Shown here one piece after another: positions 50,446 through 62,508 of a stretch of DNA of 64,000 nt. How positions within the stretch are numbered: the stretch's first letter is position 1; the number at the start of each line of letters is the position of its first letter. The DNA comes from Ophiura sarsii (Eukaryota; Echinodermata; Ophiuroidea; Amphilepidida; Ophiuridae), in assembly GCA_035610835.1 (NCBI GenBank), contig CM069443.1, positions 63,558,480 through 63,622,479 on the forward strand, given 5' to 3'. Position numbers and translations under genes: made by a program. Under the pieces are notes generated by a model. That model was not told the origin of the DNA. It was given only the letters and a program-made list of their open reading frames with translations, and searched no databases.

Positions 50446-52638
50446 CATAGATATCTAAGCGGAGCGTAGATCGGAAACTCCCCAAAAAGAATGAAGCCAC
50501 GCACCAGCCCTACGCGCCTTGACGCGACCTATCCTTCCCCTGTTATTACAGCTCAAGAATAATTCAGCTGGGTACTTTTCGGTACCCACGCGCCTTGACG
50601 CGACCTATTCGTAAGAAAAGTGTGTACGCGTTTAAATTGTGCGGCGTACTTCCCCGCGTCGATATACGCGACCGTGTCACGGTACAGCGCTCGTTTACAG
50701 TGCTTCTCTCACAGCCAACATGTTATTATTTCCGCAATTTCTCCAAATTAGGGATGGTTTGTTCGCGTAAGAGAAAAAGGTAAGCCTGCTAATTGCAGTG
50801 GTAGTCTATTATAAATGTTCAACACAAAGCTTTTGTTAAAGTTAATTTAAAACAATCAGTTTTACAACGTTCACATTAATAACACGATGAGTATGCGTCA
50901 TGTAGGCCTAATCAACCACCAATTTTTGTAATTAAAAAGAGAATATTTTGAATAATGTTCTCTTTTTTGAGCTAAAAATTAATAGTAAGTGTCATTTTCA
51001 GACAAAATTATGTCCTTGTTTTGTTCGAAAAAGGGCCCCCCCCCCCCCCCCCGACTCAACACAAAGGTTAATTGGAACCATAATGTGTGTTCTTCATTTT
51101 TTTTTCATCTGCAAGATCCATGCTAACCCCCTTTTGTTTGTTTGCATAACCTCCACGCAAAATTAAGCGTTTTCAGAGATTGAAAAGGGGTGCATGCTTG
51201 GCTATGCCCATTCAAACTTTACCCTTACATAGGTTACTTCTCTCAAAGTCACATTTCCCCAAAATGATGTCTTCCGACGGAAAAGTGCGCTTTTCAACGA
51301 TACAGGGAAGTTATTGACGTGAAGGTGAAAGGTGGGCATTATTGACTAGTCATGCATAAACAAGAATCAATTTTATTTTAAATAAGGATCACCTATTATA
51401 ATAGAAAGAAAATAACTTTCTTTTAATTGTAAATACAATCGAAATGAATTTTAAAGAGCACTAGAGACATTGTGTAACTTTCATGCATACGGTTTTGGAA
51501 ATTGCCACTTTTTCTAAAAACATCATTTTGGGGGAATGTGAATGTTTTAGAAAAGGTGAATATGATATTGAAAAGGGAAAATGTTCTGCAGGGTGTGTCA
51601 AAAAAGGTGTCCCATGAGACTATGAGTTAACAGATTAATTGAAAATACATCCCATGACTTTTGGTAAGCCATTAGTCCGCTATCAAATACACTTTATTTA
51701 TCCCATTGAATTTCACCACCTATAATTACCGAGATATGATCAATGCAGTAACAAGGGTACGTGCGAATGACCACTTTGAACAAGAAAATGACTTTCAACT
51801 GAAAAACTGACTTTGGTGTAACTTCTTTGGGTCCATTTCTTTTTGTGTTGGGAAATTTGCTTTTGTTTTTGTTATTTGCCGTTTGTTCTTTCTATTTGTA
51901 TCGTTCTATATAAATGTTTCGTGTCTTTAAGCACTCTAATAATTGAGTGGATGTGCCTTTTTGTCGCTATTATTATTATTATTTTATTATAGTAGGCGCG
52001 GCCTGTTAGTTCGTTTCTATTTAGTCACACTTTGATCTAGTTTGCCTGCATGTCATTGGCTGTTTTACTAGCGTGATAGTGAAGACAGAAATGATCATTC
52101 TGTTGTGAAAAAATGATAAGAAAAAACAACAACTTATAGATCAAAAAACTCCTATCATAAAATCAAGATCTAATTAAAAAAAGTGTTTAGTTTCAAATAA
52201 AATTGAAAAAACAAAAATACTTCCAAACGATATGAAAATGTTTCTACTTCAATCTGAAAACTCACTTCATATTTTGATTTCAAAAAACCCGTCAAAAACA
52301 ATACTTTAAACATCATAATGAGGCCAGGTCACGGTTACAAAGGCAGTCCGAAAACGCAGAAGGATGAACTTATTTCTGAGACAGATATAACTTCAAAACA
52401 GTTTCAATCTAAATTAGACAAAGGAGACAGCTTCTTTTCTGATTAAAACTCGCTCTTTGCGGCGAGATGATACGCAGCCCCTGACAAATAACGCGGAAAA
52501 GGCTGCGTATGTGCGTAATATTTTTCAGAAGTACGCACGGCTGCGTAAAATGTAAACAAAAACGTTCGGCTTCACTTTACGCAGCAAATACGCGGGGAGT
52601 TTCCCATCTAGCGCCTTACGGCGCATAATATATCTATG
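50446..52638. mobile_element. 2.2-kb DNA transposon, 8-bp target duplication, non-autonomous
   Basis: Ends CATAGATATC and GATATATCTATG-type are inverted, with imperfect extension inward to GGAAACTCCCC (50469-50479) and its inverse GGGGAGTTTCCC (52595-52606). A perfect 8-bp duplication CTACAGGC flanks it at 50438-50445 and 52639-52646. Subterminal repeats are visible: CGCGCCTTGACGCGACCTAT at about 50513 and 50589, and several TACGCAGC/GCTGCGTA at 52470-52590. An 8-bp duplication fits hAT or P superfamilies. There is no transposase; a 62-codon frame (50595-50783) ends in CSRKRKR directly before a GTAAGC donor and could be a vestigial first exon. Confidence 0.75.
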
Positions 52639-52646
52639 CTACAGGC

Positions 52647-53090
52647 CACATCAAACACCAACGGCAGCTCTGTCAGCAATTCATTATTATGGTTGAATCA
52701 AATACAAAGCAAACCCTTTAGAACAAACAAACGGGTTTCAAATATTATCTCCCACACAATAAATCCAAACCACTTCATAATCATTTCATTTTCATACCAT
52801 CACTCTCCGCCCGTCCTCCATGGTTCTGGTCAGATCCTAACATATCATGTTAAAACCAATACAATGTCAATAACCGCCCTATTGATAACCACTAAATCTA
52901 ACACTGCTAAACCCCATCAACCGCGAAACTCGAAAACCGCGAAACCCGAGAACCGCTCTAGTTTGCATTGGGTATCGTTATAGTTCGTTGAAATTGTATT
53001 TTTTTTGTAGAATCACATCATTAATAAACTTTGAAGTTAATAATGAATTAGTTTTTGCTCTTTTAATGCTAATAATATAGCTTACCAATA
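52647..53090. other. Non-coding stretch with short GAAACCGCG-type repeat
   Basis: A 115-codon frame (52636-52983) overlaps the transposon end and has no recognisable content. ACCGCGAAACTCGAAA repeats at 52918-52956 form a small minisatellite. Confidence 0.45.
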
Positions 53091-54663
53091 CGATGCTACA
53101 TGGACACCATGTCCATGTAGCATTTCATAAAATTTGCCTAATTAGACTAAAACAATTACCCCATTCGAAATTATCCATCACCCAAAACATTCAAAACATT
53201 GCCTACATTTTACTACACTTTACAGAAAAAAGGCATATTATGAGAGATGTATATCTAATGAAATATATTAATACACAATGCTACATGGACACCATTTCCA
53301 TTAGCATTTCACTGAATTCACAATAAACATTCCCTTATTTTAGTTTTATTTACTATAAATAAAACAAATAATTGTAAATCATTTAAGTTCTCTATCCTTT
53401 GCTATTCTTTTTCATGTTAAATGAATAATAAATAAAATACTCTAGCATGATTTTAATATAAATATTTTCCTGCAACACAAAAAGTGCAACATGAATAAAT
53501 AATCTACTCCAATATCAATACACAATGTTCCATGAAGATACTAAGCCATAGGGTTTATTTTGTTTTGCTTTGCAGGTTCATGACATTAATTCAGAAGGCA
53601 GTTCTATCGTCCTGGAATTTATGGAGATGAAGACAAGGAACCCATCATTTTCAAAAACTAGTACCTTTCCAAAGAAATCCATCATGGCAATTAAATTATT
53701 TTTTTGCAAACTGACTTTTTAAGTGATCAAACTTTTCAATCATCTTTATCAATAATAGAGGATGATTCAATCAGAAACGAGCAAAGAGACTAAGATCACA
53801 AAGGGTACTTTAAGAACAACACTGCATGAAGTTTGTTTCAGTGGACATCGTAAGTTTCTTTGATCAATGGTGTATTGTTATTGTGTAATTGTAAGAAATG
53901 GTGTATGTGTATCATAGGTAATTATGTTTTATGCTTCATGGCAGGTTATCTTTTTGTGTAATTTGTAGTTTTACAATCCATGTTATTAATTTTATCGTGT
54001 GCTTATAACATAAAAAGTTAACATCATAGTACATCCTCTCTATTGATCTGAAAAAGATGCACCTGTTCAAGCTGTTCCAAATATTTTAGGGCACGGTGTC
54101 CATGTAGCATCGTAATACTTAAGTACACAGAAAAGGTAAATTTTACATGAACAGTGTTTAGATAAATTTCAAGCAATTCACTATGTGTATCTACTTGATA
54201 TGATGAACAAGTAGACAAACCATTCACACTCAAATAATTGTAACAGTATGAATAGTCTTATTATTAACAATGTTACAAGACGCGGTGTCCATGTAGCATC
54301 GGTAGTGCATTTTATAACATTATACAGGTAAATAATACTTCATATACTTACTTTATGACTATAATGTAATCATGTGCATGGTTTATAGAGTACTTTACAT
54401 CAAACAAATATTGATATGTACTTTATTTAAATTCATTATACAAATTGCAAAATAAAGAGTCACTTTTCAATGAGTTTTTACATAAAACAGTTAATCTACG
54501 ATGTCTTGTTCGTTAATTTATGTTCAACCTAGACAAATCTGGTTTCTTTTCATGTATTTGTGGTTCCAAGTAGTTAATTGAGGTATAGAAACTTGGCCCA
54601 CATCTTAAGCTAATTTATTAGAAAATGATATGGAAATGGGAAATGGTGTCCATGTAGCGTCAG
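53091..54663 (+). repeat. Array B of GGTGTCCATGTAGCATCG motifs
   Basis: The motif occurs at 53091-53123 (as a palindrome, ATGCTACATGGAC and GTCCATGTAGCAT with 5 bases between), 53279-53306 (weaker palindrome), 54091-54112, 54281-54302 and 54641-54663. Spacings within groups are about 188, 190 and 360. The sequence between copies is unrelated by eye. Same motif as array A at 44.2-44.8 kb. Confidence 0.78.
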
Positions 54664-57572
54664 GATTTTTGGAAATGTCATCCAACTGTTGAACATGTGC
54701 GGTTATTTTACACCAAATGTTACATTAAAAAAAAGGTTCTACATTGGACTTTGGTAAATGTAGAACCTAAAAAAGAAGAAAGAGTTGGAAAATATCCATT
54801 TTGAAAATTTCACTTGGATGTCACATAATATGCCCCAACTTCATGGAATGAGCCATATATGAGTGCAATATATTTCTCAATTTGTATCCGTCGCAGAAGT
54901 AATCTGTCGAGATAATTACCTCAGCATTTAGTTCTTAATAAATAGGGAAGGAAAAACAGGGTTTGAAATGTATCATACTTGGTATAGAGGTTTAAACTAT
55001 AGTGTTTGACTATTTGTTTACAGTATGGAAATACTGATATTACTTACTTAGGGTATTGTTTAGGTGTGTTTTAACCTTTTTTATGCAATTACTTATTTCG
55101 GGTGCTTTTTGAAAGTCCTTTACGTGCCTGATACCCCCTTGTAATGATCACGGAGCTCACTAGGATTCAATGGTGTAGAGTTTGCCAATTTTCCAATGCT
55201 TTTTAATAGGGTTGCGGTAAGATTTAGGGTGAGGGTTAATATCAGGATAACGGTTATGGCTGATCATGTGCTATGGCATTTGATTCTGATTTTTGGAAAA
55301 CAAATATCAAGAGTTTTTTAATTAGGTTACTTTTTATTTTAATTACTTTTTAAAACCAGCATAGAATTTGTTTCGAGCTTGTAAACAAATTAATGAACCG
55401 ATTGCATGAGGATAAACAAATAATCAATGTTTTTAAACTTATTTTGGCCTCATTGATCGTGTGATTAATGAATAGATATTTTATTGATATACACCATTTT
55501 GTGTACAATAGTGTTGGTGGGAAAAGTGTACCTAGTAACTGGTTATATTATTATATGCAACCCATCACATCAAAAATATACCTCTTGTCAGATTTCTAGT
55601 TTGTAGATGAAGTAAATTATGTCTAGTAATGAGGTATCAATTTAAAGCTTGATTTTTGCATGGTGTGATGATGTTAGAATCAGACTTGGGATAAAAGACC
55701 CCAAGAGCTATGTTTTGATGGGATGGGATGGGTCACATACAATGTATATTTAGGAAAGTTTTAAAAATAAACCAGTTGTGACTTTCATTTTAACATTTCC
55801 AATACATTGGTACCAAAGTACAGTAAAATCCCAATTTCCCACTTAATGAACAATGTTGCTTTTATGGAACAGAAGTATAATGTGTACGCTCTTAGTGCAG
55901 TACCTGCATTGGTTCTTCACATAGTAGTGATCCATAACAGCCATGTCTATAAAATGGATACCTATGCTGGACCCATGCTCTTGTTAACCAGCAACATATA
56001 TCTTCTATGTCACTACAACTTACCTGGTACAGATTGGTCAGTACCAACTTTAGTCAAAATTGTGAGACTACCTGTGTACATCCTGGCGCAATGTATTCAA
56101 CTTGCTTTTTCATTGGTGTACACAATGTTTGAGCACATCCATGTATACGTTCATGCCAAATACATACGCATATGGATAGGAACTAGTTTTGTGCTACTTG
56201 CTATCACCAATTGCAAAACAGGATACATTCAGGCAAAAAATAAAAGTAAATTGAAGGGTACCCTATGGTTAAACACAAATTGATATTAGAAACTAGCTAT
56301 GTATGACTGCTAGAGCAGAGGCTAGTCCAAAACAGGATATTCAAGCATAAAGCGTTCAGCAAATTCCGTATTTATTTAATGACCCTCCAGCGTTTTATTT
56401 GTATGTTTCCTTTAAATTTAAGTATGAGGTCGTTGATGGATTTACTGTTACACCCTGCCCATAGTTAAATGTAGCGTGTTTATATTGAGTATCCACATTT
56501 TATCCGGGGAAATCGCTCACCAGATAATAGCGGAGTATAGCGACGAGCAAGTGTTTCTATTGGCTTCTGTTTTCCGAGGAGGATACAAAGTTGTGTGTCG
56601 TATCGTGTCATGTGTGTCTTGCCAGCTAAAAGCCGTGTGCTTGGGTTATCTGCAAGGTATATTGTTGGTTTTACCTCGTTTAACAATATGGCGCAGTGTG
56701 CATGACGTCGCTAATTTGATGACAATGTTGACATTATATGCACAGAACCAGTCCTCGAATCATACATACGAGTGGTTCTAATGATCGAAACAAATTCAAA
56801 AGAATACCCAAATATACCCAGCTTCTTCAGAGGTGCGCAAATTTGTACAAGAAAGCAAGACGGCCAATTATGGCACTTGCGATCGATGTTATATGCTTAC
56901 TTCCGCGTTCTCTACTGCTTGCGCACTGTATCGGAACGAAGTGAGTTTCTACTAGCGCTATCCAGATAACGTCTACGGTATTATCCTTACAGAAGCAGGA
57001 TAAATTCCAGGGGGAAAGTCACCCCGCTATTGTCCGGAAGATAGCGGATAATGGCAGTTTCTATTAAGCAAAATTAATCTCTTAATGATGAGGTGTTCCC
57101 TGCACTGAGATAGTGCTAGTTGACGAATAACAAGTAATTATTTGTATGAATTAGGTCACGAAAAATTAGAAAAATAAATGCACTTGTGCAACTGTTGATA
57201 TGCTCATAATAGCACTCCCCCTACATACAGTGTTGTGCCATTCACACATCAACATTAGCGTGCATGCATTGATTTGTCTAATTTCTCTCAAAACAACCCT
57301 TACTCATTTATTGACCTATATCAAACTGTTCAATACCCAAACATATTTAAGTTCCCTGCGGTATAACCATAGATGTGTGACTATTCGGAACTAATAAGTT
57401 TGAAGGCTCATGAAATCCATGTTAGGAAAACTTTGATTTGAAAAAAGGGCTATAGTCACAAGTTCATAGTAATGACTCAGTAAAAGCAACATTAATAGCA
57501 TGTTGACGACCGAAAAGAACACTTTTCCTGTGTTATCAATAGGTATGTTTGGATTGGTTATAAGACGCAGAC
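54664..57572. other. Long non-coding stretch with an unassigned frame
   Basis: The only sizeable frame, 55807-56283 (+), opens with TTG and has an internal ATG (MNNVAFMEQKYNVYALSAVP). It is hydrophobic in places but resembles nothing I know. Another frame at 56476-56781 is also unassigned. 54833-54860 is the inverse of 43827-43854. No splice-bounded FN3 exon found here. Confidence 0.4.
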
Positions 57573-57580
57573 TCTTTAGC

Positions 57581-57997
57581 CCCGGTGGGGGGGGCACTCA
57601 ACTTTTTTTTGGGTAGGGGTGTGCCGCCCAGGGTTTTAAAAAGGGGGGCTACAGAACTGAACTGAGTGGATGTTATGACGAAAAATAGGGTCTTAGGAAC
57701 TGATTTTTTTCAAAAAAGTAGGTCAAGAGAACTGGCCTATAGTTCAATTTTGATTAGCAAGAACGCAAATTTTTGATTTTTTTTTTTGGTTTTAGAACGC
57801 AACATTTTCGAAGAATTGGGGCTTTGGAACGCAAAATTTCACGATTTTTGAATTTTCAATAAAATTGGGGTCTTAATAACTGATGCAGGCTTAAAAGGGG
57901 GGGGGGTCATAAGAGCTAGCAGCAGAGGGTGAAAAAGGGGGTCTTCAGCGTGGCACATACCTATACCCTTTTCCAATGTCAGTGCCCCTCCCCCGGG
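57581..57997. mobile_element. hAT-like MITE, perfect 8-bp target duplication
   Basis: CCCGGTGGGGGGGGCACT at the left is inverted with AGTGCCCCTCCCCCGGG at the right; inward, GGTGTGCCGCC pairs with GGCACATACC. A perfect duplication TCTTTAGC lies at 57573-57580 and 57998-58005. The interior has AACGCAAATTTTTGATTT-type repeats and no coding capacity. Confidence 0.85.
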
Positions 57998-58005
57998 TCT
58001 TTAGC

Positions 58006-59123
58006 CCTCTATGTGCTGAGGTTGAGTGTGGTGTTGTACATGTCATTTTTAATATTATGAAAAAATGTCATTTAATTGGCAGAAATATTTACTTCTATGA
58101 CTAGATTTGGAACCCGGTGTTTTCTCTTTGTATTCAATGCATGGGGTAACACATGATCGTTCCAGGAGGTTGAAATACCACTTTACAGTGTTTCAAGGAC
58201 AATTTTGCTAATTTGACCCCTTTTTTGCGCAAAACAAAAACATTTTGCCTGAAAAAACCACCCCTTATTTTACCATTTCAAGATAGTCCCCCTTTTTTTA
58301 CACAAGGACATATTTGGTTCAAAATAATCCCTTTTTACAATTTACATGCTTTATGCACAGAGAAGTGGTTATGGGGTCTTCAATTATAATAGGTATCAGG
58401 TTTTTTTTGTCTTTTCCCGGACATAGTTGCAAAAACACCCCCTATTTTGGGAAATTGTGGACATAAAGATAGGGGAGGGGAGGAGAGGGGGCAATCCCAT
58501 TTTGAAGGTGATGCATAAGTACAGTTGTTACGATTGTCAAATTTCTCACCCAAGGACTTTTTGACAAGTTGATGGCAAATTTTTCACCAAAAGAGCCCCT
58601 TTTTAAAAATGATGGCACATTTCTTGCCCAAAGACCACCTGTTTTTGTTCATTTTGGCATGCTCTCACCCAAAAACCCATATGTTGTGTGTGCTCTCTCC
58701 CACTGAATGCCCACTGGGTTTGAAAAGTGTATCCATTTCATATTTGTGTGTTCCCACCCCCACCACCTAAGATATGCATTGCATTCTGCCCTGATTCCCA
58801 TGCACTCCGGCACTCCCTATACTTTACACTTGAAATCAAGTTGAACACACGCAGACGGGGTTGGTCCGGAATATTGGTATGATGGCAGTCAAGAGACCGT
58901 CATGCTACCAGGTGTGCACGCTTCACGCAGTCTACACAATGTGCCGTGTGCCAAATTGCCCATTCACTTATCTATCTGATTCACAGTATTTTTAGAGCGT
59001 AAACCTTTTGTGCACGCATATGCCAGGACACAAACATTCACAGTGTATATATGGTCAATTTGAGCGGTAATGGACCGCTAGATATTGCATATCATACATA
59101 TTGACAAAGTGCAATCCAATATT
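58006..59123. other. Non-coding stretch, C/T-rich repeated phrases
   Basis: Between 58200 and 58740 phrases such as CCCCTTTTTT, TTTTCACCAAAAGAGCCCC and TTTCTTGCCCAAAGACCACC recur irregularly, as in a decayed transposon or minisatellite. No gene recognised. Confidence 0.45.
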
Positions 59124-59472
59124 GGCAACAACAAAAATTGTTGTGTTGCCCTCAAGAGCCAACAATCTTGAAGTTGGGTCGGTCGGTCGATTTCCTTCTT
59201 TTCCCCCCTTTTTCAGTTGCTGACAAAATATTACTGACAGACATGGTTCATGACGAGACAAAATTGGAAAATCTCAATTTGACTAATATTTCTAGTGTGT
59301 AAATAGTTTAAAAGCAAACTATGCAAGCAAACATTTATTTTAAGCAGAAAATTGTTGTATTTTAACCAATTGGGTAAATTTTAATCTTAAAAAAATAAAA
59401 ATAATGTGACCCTGATTTTTGAGATTTTAGGGTCGGTCGCTAAGAGCAACACAGCAATTTATTTATTTTGCC
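59124..59472. mobile_element. MITE related in end sequence to the 37.6-kb MITE
   Basis: GGCAACAACAAAAATTGTTG and TGTTGCCCTCAAGAGC at the left pair with the reverse complement of the right end (GGCAAAATAAATAAATTGCT, TGTTGCTCTTAG); GGGTCGGTCG lies just inside both. The core AAATTGYTGTGTTG recalls AAATTTGTTATGTTG of the element at 37626. No clear target duplication seen. Confidence 0.6.
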
Positions 59473-59881
59473 TTACCAAGTATCAGTTTAGACTACTGTG
59501 ATTTATCTGCATATCTAACAGTGTTCATGATTGGGTTAATTTCAAGATATACTCATTTGAATAACCAATCAAAATACTGCTTCTAAAATATTTCACTCCG
59601 ACCTTTACAACAATGCAACAAATGATGTATCCATTTTCCTGACCAATCGGCAGGTAGTTCTCATGGTACTTGGAAGAGTAGAACCTACTTGAAAAAATGG
59701 GTCTTTGTCCCAAATGATCTCAAAAGAAAAGAATAAGGAGAAAAAGTGTCCCTAAACAGTTATTTAACTAATAATCGGATTCATTGGAGAACTTTTAGAG
59801 GTTCCATAGATGACATCAGTTGATATTGATTTTAGAATTGTATGCTAATTTCTTGCTTTAATTTTTTTAAACATTTTATAG
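59473..59881. other. Intron preceding FN3 exon
   Basis: No gene. Ends in a T-rich tract (TTTAATTTTTTTAAACATTTTATAG) giving the acceptor of the next exon. Confidence 0.5.
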
Positions 59882-60184
59882 ACCCAGATAGCCCAGGAAT
59901 AGTATACATTGATAGCATAAGCGATCGTCACATCAGTCTGAAGTGGTCCGGGACACCGTGCGAAGGATGCAATGTAGACTACTACAACATCGATAAAATG
60001 AGTGACGATGGCGAGGCGCTTCACACCGAGGGCGTAACTTGTCCGGTGTTGGTCAATGGAAACGAGAAAGTCTGCTTGAAATCATTCAAGAAACTTCACC
60101 CCGGGCATTTCTACACATTTGCGGTGACCGCGGTCAGTGGGGATTTACGGAGTCCGAGGCCGTATATTTTTCAGCAAAGAACAA
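59882..60184 (+). CDS. FN3 domain exon, intact
   Basis: A 303-bp exon with acceptor TTTTATAG before 59882 and donor GTAAGTG from 60185, phase 1 at both ends, so it encodes one complete module of 101 residues. The domain starts PDSPGIVYIDSISDRHISLK and has the core Trp (LKWSG), the tyrosine-containing strand HPGHFYTFAVTAVSG and a final RPYIFQQRT. Two closely spaced cysteines (PCEGCN) and two later ones (VTCPVL, KVCLKS) may form disulphides, in line with an extracellular protein. The gene could be a receptor tyrosine phosphatase or adhesion protein; the window does not show which. Confidence 0.82.
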
Positions 60185-60616
60185 GTAAGTGTGATGGAGT
60201 TTTGTCCTTTTATTTTTGCGGGAGATGCTTAAAGTATTAAAGCCTAATATTACAAATAAAAAGTTTACAAATTCAAATGAATATATTGAAGGCTTTTTTT
60301 GTGTGTGTTGTGGACATTTTCAGGAAAGATTGAAACAAATAACATTGAGTACATATTTATCAGAATCTGCTGATGACGATAAACACGTTTGCCTAAATCG
60401 ACATGCGTAATCGCAGAATCCCTCAATTTCTTATGTTATGTTAACACAAAATTATTTCTTCAAAAATGTTTCAGTTCCAGTAATTTTTAACTTTTTTTAT
60501 GGCGTTAATTGTCAAAATGCAGATTTTGGAATATAGTTATCAGGTTTTGATTGTTTGATTGATTGTGTATATTCACATCAGTTGGGCGTATTGAAAACAA
60601 TCCTTGCTGCCACCAT

Positions 60617-60967
60617 CATCTGTCAGAATGTGATCAAGATATAGTACCCCCTCTATCACTTAGTATACACACCCATTTGTCACGATAATATTGTCTGACA
60701 TAATCATCTGTCAGAATGTGATCAAGATGTAGTACCCCCTCTATCACTTAGTATACACACCCATTTGTCACGATAATATTGTCTGACATAATCATCTGTC
60801 AGAATGTGATCAAGATGTAGTACCCCCCTATCACTTAGTATACACACCCATTTGTCACGATAATATTGTCTGACATAATCATCTGTCAGAATGTGATCAA
60901 GATATAGTACCCCCTCTATCACTTAGTATACACACCCATTTGTCACGATAATATTGTCTGACATAAC
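60617..60967. repeat. Four tandem 88-bp repeats
   Basis: Units start with CATCTGTCAGAATGTGATCA at 60617, 60705, 60793 and 60880 (periods 88, 88, 87) and end with AATATTGTCTGACATAAT. They are almost identical, differing at ATATAG/ATGTAG and by one base in a C/CT run. They lie in the intron between two FN3 exons. Confidence 0.95.
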
Positions 60968-62508
60968 AGGAAACGAGCGTGGAACATGTTCAAGGCCAAT
61001 GGTACTGACCTATGAATAAGTTAAACTAACATCAAAATGACAGATTCATCATGTTATCATCACATTGTATTATTAAAGGGGGCTATAAGGAGCGTTCTGT
61101 CGATGGGTGCTAAGCTGGAGATTAGCGTTGAATTTGCTAATCTCAAGATTTAACTCGTGGTTAACGGCAGTGTGAATCATGGTTAACTAACCTCGAGTCT
61201 GAAGCTGAAGTTTTAACCCTAAAAGATCTAGCGGTTAACTAGTCCTGAAGCACTAACCTAGAGTTAGTTGAGAGCGTGTCTGCCGTGTGAATCCATCAAC
61301 TATGTTAACTGTGAGAGGTAGCAGAGGGTTATGGTTATTTTTAGACTGGAAATGTCAAATATAAGAACAAGTTATGTCAGTTTGTTAAGTTTTGATTATA
61401 TGTCTTTAACCCAGGGATGAAGGAGGGGGGGGGGACAAAAAAGCAGATCAAGGTTGAATTTTTCCGACCATAACGTGGGCGCGTGCAGGCCTGTGGTAAG
61501 CGTATAAAAATCAACATTTATTTTGCCATTTTTGATTTGATCATGCTGTAGCAGAGTGCTTTTACCCAGGGCTATGATTATTTTTAGACTGGAAATGTCA
61601 TAAATAAGAACAAATTATGTCAGTTTGTTAAATTTTGATCGTGTGTCTTCTTAAACCCATGGATGGGGGGTGGGGGGGGGGGGGGGGAGGGGCAGTCAGG
61701 TATATGTTGTGATCATCCGCGTGAAAGTAAACACAGATTAAAACATACAATTTTCCATGCCTAACCTTCCTAGACACTACGATTCACTACGGCCAAAAAC
61801 AATGCCCACGCCCATGCTACAACATTGACTCAATAATGTCATCGTCCAAGTTGATATGTGGGTACGAAATCCCTGCCCTCAGCTTGGCTCATTGGTTAGG
61901 GACGTGGTGATAGGGTCCAGGGTCAATCCCAAGGGTTCGTGGCGATTTGTTGGGTAAAAAGCTCATAGTTTTTGACAGTGCATTCACACGGATTATTACA
62001 ACTTTTATACATGATAATACCCCCTCCCCCCGGGTCTTAATGAGATCTATTGATCTATTGGAACATGTGATGGGCATGAGGTGGAGTGGTATTTGAAAAT
62101 ATAGGTTACAGAAAAGAACATTAAATAATGTTATGAGCTGAGCTATTTAGCACTGAAACTTTTGGTATCTGTATAGGCAGGCTTCATATTGTGAATTAAT
62201 CCTTACAACTCCAGAATAACCCATTTGAAAACTATACTGGCAGCACGCGCTCCCTCATTCTCTCTACTCAGGTGATTACGTCAGGTGAAAAATGAGGACG
62301 GAATTATTTAATTTAGGCGGTTGACCCCCTGGCAAGGTGGACTAATGTGCGGAGGACGAATTATTTAATTTGGGCGGTCGACCCCCTGGCGAGTGGACTA
62401 AGTGCAGACCCATATTGGTGAACCCTGGTTTCAAATTAAAAAAAGAAGATAATTGTTGTATGTCACTCTTCCATCCTTTTACTTTATATTTATCTCTTAT
62501 ATTGATAG
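60968..62508. other. Intron with two direct duplications
   Basis: About 61328-61430 (ATTTTTAGACTGGAAATGTC ... followed by a G tract) is repeated at 61568-61670. About 62295-62348 (GAATTATTTAATTTAGGCGG ... CCCCCTGGC) is repeated at 62354-62405. The G run at about 61672-61687 follows the second copy of the first pair. No exon recognised until the acceptor TTGATAG at 62508. Confidence 0.55.

Noticed and set aside
55807..56283. Possible 158-aa membrane protein gene
   Set aside because: The frame opens with TTG, matches nothing I know, and has no neighbouring exon signals; kept only as a note.
60617..60967. CRISPR-like or coding repeat
   Set aside because: Whole 88-bp units are repeated with no variable spacers, and the period breaks the reading frame.
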